A stretch of DNA of 64,000 bases from Certhia americana (taxonomy: Eukaryota; Chordata; Aves; Passeriformes; Certhiidae), in the NCBI GenBank assembly GCA_018697195.1, contig CM031857.1:63510305-63574304 (forward strand), read 5' to 3'. Below are positions 11,646 through 22,669 of this stretch, piece by piece; position 1 is the first letter of the stretch, and each line of letters starts with the position of its first letter. The translations under genes were made by a program, and so were the position numbers. The notes under the pieces are model-generated. The model was not told the DNA's origin and searched no databases. It saw only the letters and a program-made list of their open reading frames with translations.

Positions 11646-14600
11646 CAGAGGGCCCGTGTCTATGTTGATTTCCACATGTCTCTATGTGTCTCAAATGAAG
11701 TCTGGTTATGGTACTAGAGCATTTTGGACAGAGGAAAACGACAAGGTGATGTTTTTGAATACATGAAAATAGCTTCATTGTAAGCATCTACATCTGTTTG
11801 AGATACAGTTCAAAAGAGGTGGAGACAGAAAGCACCTCTAGATGTGAATGGTCTTTTGCAGTAATGCAGGGCTGAAAGACGATGGGTGAATTGATCTTAT
11901 ATATGATTATTTCTCTTCACTGTCACAAAAACAAGCCCAGGCTGAGAGGCAGGCATCAGCTTTTACAAAGTCAGGATTCTCCTGAAGCATCAATTTCAGG
12001 ATGGAGTGTCAGGCATTGCCAGGGCTGTGAGCAGGAAATTGACACATTACTAGGAGTGTCTAGAGAGAGAGAATTGACAAGATAAATTAATTTTAATAGC
12101 AGAACTGGAAAGAATAGATTTAGAGGAGGCAATGAAGAAGAAAGTGTTTATAAGGAAACATGGAGCCGACATTTCAATCCCATGAGATAAGAACTTTTGT
12201 CACTCATTAAGAAAAGCTTTAGTCTTGGACTGAAAACAAAAGAGTTATCGTGCTATATCTGCCATAAGTTTAGCAATTGGCAATGTCTGGTTTAGGTAGT
12301 GGTACCTCAGTTTCATCTGATCAGAACAGGAAAGCTTTAAGTAATTTTACAACATAGTCATGGAAAATATTGCAGAAAAAGTTTCTAACTCCTCCAACTT
12401 TATATATGCTTTTTGGCATATATATGCCATTTAAATTCTGAAAAAGGCCAAACTGAACAGTACATAAAAAATTAATAAAAATTAATATTTTAAATACTAA
12501 GAAGAGTAACAAGTAATAATCAAAATAAAATTAAAAAAAATCCCAAACAAACAACCAGTTAAAATAACTAACTAAGCCTGTTTTAAACTGATTTTAAATT
12601 CAGTTTGAATTTTAATAATCACACATATACAGCCTGCAGCTGTGGCTTTTTAATCCAGTAGGTGTAAAATTGAAATCCTCCCATTACTATGGGAGAACTA
12701 TTTTAGGTAATTAGGGCAAAGCCTGTGTAAGATGTTCTAAACATAAAATATTCAGGGTAAAGAACTGTGGTCAAAATAGGATGTTATAAACTTTGCAGAG
12801 TAGAAGATGATTTTAAGTGAACTACATCAGTTTTGGACAGCTTTACATTATGATTTATATGATTTTTTTAGCACTAATACGGCAACAGTTTTAGTGTTCA
12901 GTTTTTACTTTTTCTGATTCCTTATCACAATAAACACCATCAACAACAAACCTCAGCACTAACTGTGGAGGCAACTTTGAATCTTGGTTTGCTCTTCATA
13001 TCCATGCAAAATCTGAACTTTGCTGTGGTTTATTGACAACTTTTTGAGCTGCTAGTTTACTACATACATATAAACATTGAAAGGGTTGAATTACATTCTT
13101 AAGGAACTTTTCCTTGTGCTTGGGTATTGGGTTCAGCTTCCAAATTGAAGATTGTAGATGTTGATTGCAGTTAATTAATCTTAGTTGTCTCAGCGCACAA
13201 TCTTACATCCACTTATATGTTTATGTTATCATTACAGTCAGTGATAATTTAGCAATAACTAGTGAAAGCAGTTTAGAAAGCAATTTAATTTGCCAGAAAA
13301 TAGGCAGTTATTTTTGTTTGTCTGTAGTTTTCTAGTATCCTTTAACTAAAACCCACCCAGATATATAAATTTTGATATCTAAATATAATTATACAGTATC
13401 TTCCTCTGTGATACTCAGATGTAGCTGCTTATTTCATCTATGTGGAAAGGAATCTTTCTATAGGAAAGACGGTATTTTCTATAGGAAAAAAGGATGTGAA
13501 ATGTGGGAGACTAAATGAGACAGATTTCACCCCACCTGGAGACTGGATTCTGCAGGACTGTGTGGTAACTGTCCACAAAGCACTTAGATAAAAACATATA
13601 GAGGAGGTACTACAGATGGATGAAAAATTCTATTCTATCTCATGGTAAAAAAAAAACTTTGCACATATTACAGATCTAAAATAACAATTTAAATATGGTT
13701 AAAAGCTGGTAGAAGAAGATGTTATTTTTCAACATCAGTGAAGACTGTGGAAGGCTACCTGGCGTAAACTTTCTGATTATTTGCTTTTGAGATGTTATAT
13801 CCCTTTAAGATTTCATGCACCCATCTTATTGGGAAAAGGAGAACTAAGCAACTCACTACATAGGCAAAGCTCAAAAGGAAGAGTACCAGTACTATTTATA
13901 GTTAGATTAAGCTGCTGTATTGACTTATTTTTTTAGTAATGCAGTAGCAAGCTGACTCCATTTTGATGATGTATTCTGAGAACATATTCAGAGAGCTCAG
14001 CAGTCATAAAAGTTTATGAGCAAAAAGATGCAATTTAGCGAGAACTAGTACAGAAACAATTTAGTGACAGTAAAGAGGTCAGTAGACAGAGGCAAATTGT
14101 TGCTTAGCACTAGAAAGGACAATGCAAGCTTTTCCTTTACCAATGAACTGGATATTCAGGCCTGGCTTTTCATATAAGAAGTGGTTCAGGAATTCAAGGA
14201 TAGATGTATATACACATCTCTGAGTACCTGACCTTTCCTCCTAGGAAAATTTCAAAGTGGCAGAAGTTGGAGTTTGCTAATGTAAAAATTCACAGTGATG
14301 ATACTGAATAGACATTCCTCAGTTTTCATCAGAGTTCTTCCGGTATGAAATTAGAAATATCTTCTCAATTGCTTTTTTGGAGGAATTTTGTTCTTCCAAA
14401 GCATAGATTTAAACATTTTTAGTGTAGTTATATCACATCTTGTTTCTTATGAACATTTTGTTTCATAACTAATTTAAACCATAGGAAACAGACAATTTGA
14501 AACTTGTGCAATCATAACTATAAGGTTGAGAATGCTTACTGCTACCTTAAGTTGCATGTCTTTACAAGCACTTTCACAGACACTTGCCTTGTAAAACATT

Positions 14601-14979
14601 TTATAACTGATCAACAAAGTTATCTGTCATACAAACATTTACAGCACTGAAAAGTCAGTCAGGTAAATTTTTTTTCATTCATGATTTCTTCATAACCTAC
14701 CAAAAATAATAACTAATTTTGTGTTAAGTGTCATTGATTTCTCTGAACTCAGAGAAGTGAGGTACTTCTTGTCATGAGATCACTGTGAGATATTTTAGCT
14801 TATGAAGATATGAAACTTTTTTACTTAATCTTTCTCTGTTTTAAATATTAAGGAACTTCTAGTCTATTGTTTACTTAGGTATAGACAGATTAGTAGATGT
14901 TAATGACTGAATGGTGTAGAAAGGTTTGTATGAACTCAAAGAGTCTTGGGCTTTTAAATGCTTAGTTAACTGGAAAGTA
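11646..14979. other. Non-coding AT-rich DNA, no gene seen
   Basis: About 3.3 kb of unique DNA. The region near 12480-12560 is A-rich and low in complexity. A 7-bp inverted repeat with a 4-nt loop (CTCCCAT / ATGGGAG) sits at 12678-12695. No repeat family or coding frame is recognisable. Confidence 0.5.
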
Positions 14980-15040
14980 GTCATATAATGGTTTGGTAGG
15001 AAGGGATCTCAAAGATCACCGAGTTCCATCTAGCAGAAAA
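14980..15040 (-). mobile_element. CR1 LINE tail fragment, antisense
   Basis: The run 'ataatggtttggtaggaagg', then 'gatctcaaagatcaccgagt' and 'tccatctagcag', is a diverged match to the antisense CR1 3' end. Only about 60 bp remains. Confidence 0.7.
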
Positions 15041-15286
15041 AGTACAGTTGAAATGAAAAATATCATTGCAGAAAGAACATTTTTCCTGAAGAACTTGATA
15101 CAAAGATGCAAGAATAGCAGCTTTCAGCTTCTAGGTAATGTTTTTTTTTTCTTTCAGAGGCACCTTGAATAGAAGCTGTATGAGTAGTTTTATTTTATTT
15201 ATGCTGATCTTTCTACAGATATATCCAGAGAGTGTTAAAGCAAACCTTTCTTTCAGGAAGGGGGAAAGGTTGTTTTTCTTTGAAGT

Positions 15287-15605
15287 AGAATCATAGAATG
15301 GTTTGGGTTGGAAGGAACCTTAAAGGTTGTCTAGTTTCCCTCTGCCATGTATAGGGACAACTTTCACTAGACCAGAGCTCCATCCAGCTTGGCCTTGGGC
15401 CCTTTCAGGGGTGGGGCATCCACAACTTCTCTGGGCAACCCATTTCAGTGTCTCACCATCCTCATTGCAAATAATTTCTTCCTAATATCTAACCTATACC
15501 TACTCACTTTCAGTTTAAAGCCATTTCCTTTGTCCTGTCACTACACGTTACCATAAAAATTCCCTCTACATCTTTCTTGCAGGCCAATGTCAAGACACTG
15601 CAATA
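15287..15605 (-). mobile_element. CR1 LINE 3' end, antisense, about 320 bp
   Basis: Opens with 'gaatcatagaatggtttggg', the canonical antisense CR1 terminus, and continues through 'tctgccatgtatagggacaa', 'ctagaccagagctccatcca', 'ggggtggggcatccacaact', 'aatttcttcctaatatctaa' and 'ttgtcctgtcactacacgtt'. It is the least diverged of the short CR1 copies here, ends near 'caagacactgcaatag', and is wholly within the 3' non-coding and C-terminal region. Confidence 0.93.
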
Positions 15606-17379
15606 GTTCACTCTTATGAAAAGGTTGAAGCAAGGCACAAGGTTTCATTCTGCTTGCAACATTACTGCCGAACTATAGTAGCAATATAATATATGCAAAT
15701 ACACATATGCACACGTACAGAGTGTGACATCTTCTTAAACTCAACTGCAGCTGACTACATAGAAAAAGGAACTTTATGTAATGAGGATTATTATATCACC
15801 AAGGCCAGGAGCTTGACAGGATTCAGAAAGTAATTTGTCACCGATGAGAACATCTATAGGATTAAAAATAAAACCTAGTAATTTGGACAGAATGCAAACT
15901 TGTATTCCTTAGGCCTCTTGTAAGTGAGTTAAGAAGAGACACTGCTAGGAGCAAAGAACTGAAGAATTTCCCAATTCATTGCTCAAGAATTTGCATAAAG
16001 AAGTAATAGGCAGTGGAGAAGCTCCTACTAGAAGGAATGCTGAAAAGTGGAGATTTAAATCTTCTGCTGTGTTGTTCTCCTGTGCTCCTGGTCTTAGCTT
16101 CAGACTCAAGTCCCACCTCAGCAATGATAAATAAATCATTGTATAAGACTTGCAGAATTCTTAATAGTCCGGAGGTTTACTCTTTTGACACTCAAATACA
16201 CTGTAAGATAAAGACAACATAAATGACATCTTCTATATGAACACTTATATTTACTTGATATTAGAGAACAAATGCCTCTTCTCTAAGAAATTCAGTCAAT
16301 CCCTGCATCATTCCAAGGTTACAATATAAATAATAAAAGTTTAACGGATAGAATCATGTGAGTGACTTTGGCTCTTTCAAGCACAAATAGAGCTGCACAA
16401 AACCCAGAAAAACACCAAACAACCCAAACCCAACCCTTCTCCCGCAGCTCAGCAGATCTAATGCCTAAAGCCTGTCTTTCTAGACTCTGTCACAAACTGA
16501 AAGGCAAACAGGAATATCAAATATAGAAAACAAGATGGTGACTTTTGGAGTTTGAATCTAACATGTCATTATCCTCAAGCATGAGTCACACACATTGTCA
16601 TTTTAATTTTAACAACCTTTATGTGTGGAAATGCAAAACTTAACTAAAAAGCCAGAGAGGGTGTGAATACAGTGACCACAGCAAACTCAGCTGTTCCACA
16701 CTTCTTAAATAATAACACAGCTCCGGGGCGCCTTCAGGCATTAATTGCTTACATATCAGTGGACATTGCCAAAGCCCAACATAGTCCTTAAACTACTTTT
16801 TCAATCACTGTGATCAGTGGCATCATTCTTAATACATAAATGGGAAAAAAAAAAAAAAGTGACAATAGGTATATAATATTTAAAATCTTGCTGAAGAAGC
16901 AAGAGCTGTCAAAATCCTGAGATTTTCTGAAAAGACTGAAACGTGAAAGCATTAAAAAATGTAGGAATTGTCTAAATGATAGTGGAAGGACAATAAAAAT
17001 AGCAGGACCTGGGTTTGAAATCTGCAATACAAACCTTCATTTCAGCTAGCTTGTCTGCTCTGATTAACAGAATTTCTTCAAGATTCAGACCTACATTTTC
17101 CAAGGGTACAAATTTCAATTTTTATTGCTCTCAAGAAAATAAGGTTCAAAGCTGAGAGTAGGGAAAAGAGAGATCTGTAGAAATAATAACTTAAGATATT
17201 GGAAAGTAGGATATAGGTCATTCCAACTTTCTGATATGAGTTTAAGGCACTTGCTACTGACTGCAAGTATTTGTCATTGGATGGCTATTTCCTTCCTTTA
17301 TGTGAAATAAAGTGATGACACTGATTCAATGTCAGATTTTTCTTTATAGATGTTCACATCACAAAGAATTTTTTTTTTG
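15606..17379. other. Non-coding DNA, no gene seen
   Basis: Unique AT-rich DNA. A CA-rich patch lies at 16395-16440 and an A run at 16845-16858. The open frames crossing it are short and unremarkable. Confidence 0.5.
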
Positions 17380-18615
17380 GCAGTGCTCTCAGAGGGGGCT
17401 TTCTTTCCTACAAGGACATATTATTCACTCATGGTCAGCTTGGTGTCCTTCAGGACACCCAGATCTTTTCCTGGGAAGAAGGTTTTCATCTTTTTCTCCC
17501 TCAGCATGTACTGATGGATGGAGTTATTCCTCCCCAGGAGAATTTTTTGCCTTTTTTGAACTTCATAAAATTCTTTTCAACCACCTTGTTCAGGTCCCTC
17601 TGAACGACAGCAAAACCATATGGTGTATTAGCTAGTTCTCCCAGTATTCTATTGTCCATAAAATTGCCATGGGTGCTCTCTGTCTCATCTTCCCCACTAT
17701 TAATGAAGTTCTTAAGCAATATCAACTCAGCATTGACCTCTGAGTACACCACTAGTGAGTACATTCAGACTGGACTCTGCACCTCTATTCACAACCCTTT
17801 GGGCCCAGCACCTCTGAATGTTTTCAATCCACCTCACCTTCTGTGAATCTAGCCCATACTTTGCCAGCTTGTCTGCTAGGCTATTACGAGTAAGGGTCAA
17901 GAGCTCAAGTAAAGTCAAGATAAGAAACATCCAGTGCTCTCTTCATATCCATCAAACCATTCATCTGATCATAAGAAATCTATCAGATTGGTCACATTAT
18001 TTTGACTTTGTGAATCCATGCTGACTTCTCTCAATCATCTTCTTAACCTTTGTGCGCCTGAAAACTGTTTCTGAGATTGTTTTCTCCATCTCCTTCTTAG
18101 AGAACAATGTGAGGCTGACTGGCCTGTTATACTCTAGATCATTGCTCTTGCCTTTCTTGAAGATACATGTGACAATTGCATTTCTTCTGTCCTTAGGATC
18201 CTCTTCTTTTTGCCATAACCTTTTAAAGATAATCAAGACTGACCTTGCAATGGCATAAAACAGCTCCCTCGGCACTCATGAATGCAGCCCATCAGATCCT
18301 ATTGACTTGTTCATGTTCATTTTTTTTAAAAAAAAATTCCCTAACCTCTTCCCCTGAGGGTCTTTTTACCTTTAGATTTTCCCATAGGCCTCATGGACCT
18401 GAGAATCCTCAACCCTCATATTAACAGAAAAGACTGGGGTACAGAGATAACTAATATGTATTTTTTTATTTATGCTTTATCACTAGGTTCTTCACACAAT
18501 TCAGTAGTGGTATCACATTTTTCCTAGTCTTCCTTTTGCTGGTAATAGACATTTAGAAAGCCTTCTTGTTTCCCTTTACCAGATTCAACTTCAAGTAGGT
18601 TAGGGCTTTCCCAGC
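17380..18615 (-). mobile_element. CR1 LINE internal fragment with reverse-transcriptase remnant, antisense
   Basis: Minus-strand translations recover CR1 RT in pieces, 5' to 3' on the minus strand. 'LIIFKRLWQKEEDPKDRRN' and 'CIFKKGKSNDLEYNRPVSLT' lie at 18080-18240. 'DKLAKYGLDSQKVRWIENIQ' lies at 17810-17880. 'GNFMDNRILGELANTPYG' and 'QRDLNKVVEKNFMKFKKGK' lie at 17530-17670. The catalytic FADD of RT corresponds to FMDN here, so an essential aspartate is gone, and the frame is broken at several points. The 3' end of the element is missing on the left. The right side continues into more upstream CR1 sequence with 'cctagtcttccttttgctgg' near 18520. A dead, ancient copy. Confidence 0.88.
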
Positions 18616-18619
18616 TTTA

Positions 18620-19175
18620 TCCCTGTTTAACCCAGATGAGAACCCTCTGCCATTGGCAAGGTTGCCATTCACTAAGTGATGTAGCTCAGAGCCCCACCCA
18701 ACCTGTCCTTGAACACTTCCAGGGGTGGGGCAACCGCAACTTCTCCAGGCCACTTGATCCGGTGCTTTTTCATCTTCATCCTGATACCTAATTAAACCTA
18801 GTCTCAGTTTAGAACTAGCTCTTCTTGTCCTGTCACTACATAAGCTTTTAAATAATGTCTCTCTATCTTTCATGTATGTCCCTTCATGTTCTGGAAGGCT
18901 TCAGTTAGGTCACCGTAAACCACCTCTTCTCCATGCTGAACAACCCCATGTCTCTCTGCCTCTTTTCATAGGACAGTTGCTCCAATCCTCTGATCACTTT
19001 TGTAGCCCTTTTCTAAACTCACTCTAACAGGTCCACATCACTCTTGTGTTGATACCCTCACCTCTACTCTCTCCTTGTAAGAATCACCTCCCTTTACCAA
19101 TGGACACATTTCTTTTGATGCAGCCGAGGATGCAGCTGGCCTTCAAGGCTGTGAGCACACACTGCTACACTGTTG
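18620..19175 (-). mobile_element. Second CR1 LINE 3' half, antisense
   Basis: Sequence jumps from upstream CR1 sequence back to near the CR1 3' end: 'gaaccctctgccattggcaa', 'cctgtccttgaacacttcca', 'ggggtggggcaaccgcaact', 'tcttgtcctgtcactacata', 'atgctgaacaaccccatgtc', 'ctccaatcctctgatcactt' and 'tcttttgatgcagccgagga'. It is therefore a separate copy, in the same orientation, inserted into or beside the previous one. About 550 bp is kept; the terminal 60 bp or so is degraded. Confidence 0.85.
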
Positions 19176-19460
19176 ATCTATCTTCTTGGTAGTTCTTTAT
19201 TTCTCTGCTTATTTGGTTGTATTTCAGGAGCCCTCTGACTTTGTTTCATCTTTTTGTGATTCCTCATCTTTTTAAGGCTTGTCTATTGCTGAAAAAAAGT
19301 CTGTGCTCCATAAATATTTTATCAATTTCTGGTTTCTCCATGAGCTTTCCCCTCTTACGAGTCTGTTGCCTTCTTTTCTAACTGGTGCTCCTTGATCACA
19401 GAGTTGTTTGATTTACATAACTCTGGCTCTGAATATTGCATTCTAATCCTGTCTTTCTAG
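19176..19460 (-). mobile_element. Possible continuation of an upstream CR1 segment
   Basis: Pyrimidine-rich sequence with 'ccatgagctttcccctctt' resembles the coding region further upstream in antisense CR1, but I cannot align it confidently. If correct, the copy at 18620-19175 is nested inside one larger element. Confidence 0.3.
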
Positions 19461-21939
19461 TGGTTTCAGTCTCTTTTTTTGTTGTTGTTTTGGTTTGGTG
19501 TGGTGTTTTGTTTTTTAATGTCCTGAAGTTAGAATAAACAATAGATTCCACTTGAGAGGGTTCTAGATCAATGGAGTTGGAATAATACAGGTTTTCTACC
19601 TGAAATATAAATGGTAGATGCCCTTAAACTGGTGCATTCTTCTATGTTTATGCATAGTGTGTTGAATAAGTAATACAATGTGTCCAAAGCTGTATCCTGC
19701 AAGAAATGTGCCGCTTCTAAAAAATTAGGTCAGAGATCAGAAGTCAGGCAGTGCAAACCATAATGAACACATTATTAAAGAATAAGTTCATAAAGCAGGT
19801 TAATTAATGTTAAACACTTATTTTGGCCTCATTTTAATCAGCTTTTCCTGTAACAAATCATCAGATGATATCTTTCCCTGTGAAACAGCTCAAGGTTTGT
19901 TTTGCTGAAAATGTTGGTGTTTGAAAGTAGCATAGTCAAGACTATTTATTTTAATTAAAGTTTTTTCTTTAAATGCCACACTTATTCAGATATATTTTAA
20001 ATAAGCATATATTAAATTAGATTTTAAAAGATTTAATTATGTACTGATAGTTCTATAAAAAATTTGATAAAATGCCATTGTCTGTCTTAATGTTAGCTCA
20101 AGATCACAATTTTAACTTTTCTCTGTAGCAAAAATGTTCAAGTGTTTTAAATTTCATATAATTCTTATTAACTATTAATTTATTTTAGAAGAAACATAAT
20201 ACAGAATTACATAATCTGGTAATACAGTATGCATACCATTCCAGGAAGTTGCCCTATGTAACACAGTAAACTACAGTTTCTGAATAATCGAATGAATCCA
20301 TGAAATAAATTAAATCTCAATAACATGAAGGAATTATTACAATTAAAAAAATATCAAAGAAATTATTCAGGACACTTCAATTGTAAGTAGATTTCAGGGA
20401 ACCCAAAATATTTTAGAGGTCAACTAGACAAGGTAAACCATACTTTTTTCCTTCCTTTCTGGATTCTAGATGATCATATTTCCTGTCTTCAAAATTATAA
20501 ATTTATGGGACAATTATTTCTCTCCCCCTGCATATGTCCAAAATGGCAAACAGTCATGGATCTATCTATTAGCCTTAACCTCAGTTTTATTTATAAACTA
20601 GACAAACTATATCTGCATTATAGGAGCAGACATAAACGGATAGATGACCCAGTATCATGCCTACTAAATCTTAATGGGATTGAGTCTTCCATGAAAGGGA
20701 GTTGTAGATGCATTATGTAAGAAATGCGTAATAAAAACTCAAAGGAAGTTTCAGAAGAATTATACTATCAATGGGCCTGAAGGCTGAACTAGAATAAGAT
20801 TCTCCCTGCCCACAGATCTCCCAGTTATGCAGTGATGAATTTCATAGGTCTGTGATGGGACTGAAAGCCATGGTCTCATTCATCAGCATACTTAGTCTGC
20901 TCTGCTTGGATAGGATAACTATGCACTGCAGGCACAGTTCGTGCTTTATATTATACAGTCACTGGATGAAAACCAGAGCTAAACCTGATTCACAGGTCTA
21001 CAATTCAGATCTTAGGCAGTAGGGCATTTCTTAAGTGAAAGATGATAAAATCATAGAAGTATTTTATAAAAGGTTAGTAACTTATTTCCTTTACATGTAA
21101 CTTTGTACCATTGGAAAAATAGTCTAGCATTATTATATATTTCAGAAAAATGTGGTTAAAAAGTGCTATTTTGCATAATAATTTTCACTTGTTCTTGCAT
21201 AGTTGTCTAGAAACTAGGAGGCCAAACATCCTTTAAAGTACATAAATTCCCCATTACTCTGAAGAGAGGAGTGCAAAAATTTGAAAGGGGGGATGGGGGG
21301 TGGAAGGAAGGACTTTTCTTATGCTAGGAAATTTTTTTTAGGACTTAAAATGTGCTTTAGAAATGTCATTTTCAGAACATGACTGGAAGTGAGATTGCAG
21401 TGCCAGATATCACTAAGCATAAAGCATATTATATAACTTTTATAGCTCTCTTTTGTGCAACGCCTTTCTACGCTGATTAACTGGAAAATTCTATCATTGT
21501 CATTTTGTGGCCCACAGTGCAATGTGATGTTATTTAATAAGATGTATAACCTTCCTGACTGCCTAATCTGGTCAGCACTGTTAAATGGGGTGTACATACA
21601 TCATCATGACTGTAGCAATGTTTTTTTGATGATCTAGTTATGCTTTCTAAAACATTTCAATGCAAGACATGTTGATGTTATTAAAAAAAAAAAAAAAAAA
21701 AAGGAAAAAAATCAAAAGAGAAAGAAGAGAAATGTATTTAACATTAGCTTCATAACCTCTCTCTCCATAACTTTACAGTACATCTACTGAGTCAGGAAAG
21801 AGAAGGATAGCTTTTAAAACTGCCTGGGAATTAAAATCAGAGAAGCCAGTCACAAGCTATAGCATTCTTCAATTAAATTTTAGGGAAACATAACTGAATC
21901 ATAATCACTGGAAGGATTGATATCTCAAGACATTCTGGG
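19461..21939. other. Non-coding AT-rich DNA, no gene seen
   Basis: A T/G-rich low-complexity patch is at 19470-19520 and a 20-nt A run at 21683-21702. The remainder is unique DNA with frequent stops in all frames. Confidence 0.5.
21683..21702. repeat. Poly(A) run, 20 nt
   Basis: A20 followed by 'ggaaaaaa'. No retroelement body is evident upstream. Confidence 0.9.
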
Positions 21940-22640
21940 ATGACTGAATGTGTGGGAGGAGGCTTGTTTGCAGAGCTACCCCACAGCCCCACTAGAGCCT
22001 GTCCGCCAGCCCTGCAGAGCTACCAACCATTGTGTCATTGGCACACCTGAGGCAGAGCTCCACCCTGGCTTAACCCAGCTCCTGAGTGGCCGAATGATGG
22101 GAAGTCCTGCCCGGGGGGAGGGCTCAGGAAGACCAGATGTATTTAGGGCTGAGCATGGAATAAGAGCATGTCTTGACTCTATCTTTTCTTGGAATTTTTG
22201 TCTGAACAGTGCTGGAACCCTGGAGTTAGTAGGTATATGTGTGCTTTTCTGTATCTTTTCTGTCTCTCTTCTAATTCCTTTTTCTTGGAACATTTTGAGA
22301 AACTTAACATCAAACATGTTTATAAGTAATAGCATCAAACAGGTTTAAATCTTGCTAAGTTGAATGGGGAAAGTTGTTGCTCTGAGAAGTGTTTTATGCT
22401 GGTTAGATGTTGTTCTAAACATTTTGCCAAAGTTCCTTGATTTTCTGTAGTTTGCTAGTAAAGTAATTTTAACCTCTTGAGAATATGTAGTTGGTATTTC
22501 TCCCGTGTGCCTTACCTAGAGTACAGGAACCTCTGTAAAGCCCTTTCAGCGAGGGCTGTTTGGGAGGGGCCTTACCTTCCAGATGGATGGGACTGGAAGG
22601 GATGTTTGGAGAATATCTACTGCAGGTTATTTTGGAATAT
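21940..22640 (+). mobile_element. Probable endogenous retrovirus LTR
   Basis: A moderately GC-rich block holds 'ggcacacctgaggcagagct', 'gcttaacccagctcctgagt', 'agatgtatttagggctgagc' (degraded TATA-like region), 'tctgaacagtgctggaaccc', 'taagttgaatggggaaagtt', 'agtaaagtaattttaacctc' (degraded poly-A-signal region) and 'gtttgggaggggcctta'. The order resembles an avian LTR type I recall. The ends are uncertain and I could not find a matching target duplication. It adjoins the long CR1 on its right. The 132-codon plus-strand open frame at 21950-22348 is probably incidental. Confidence 0.5.
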
Positions 22641-22669
22641 TTTTAGTAAAGGAAACTCCCCAGCATATC

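Noticed and set aside
21950..22348. 132-codon plus-strand and 120-codon minus-strand open frames
   Set aside because: Both sit in the probable LTR and overlap each other; neither shows a domain.
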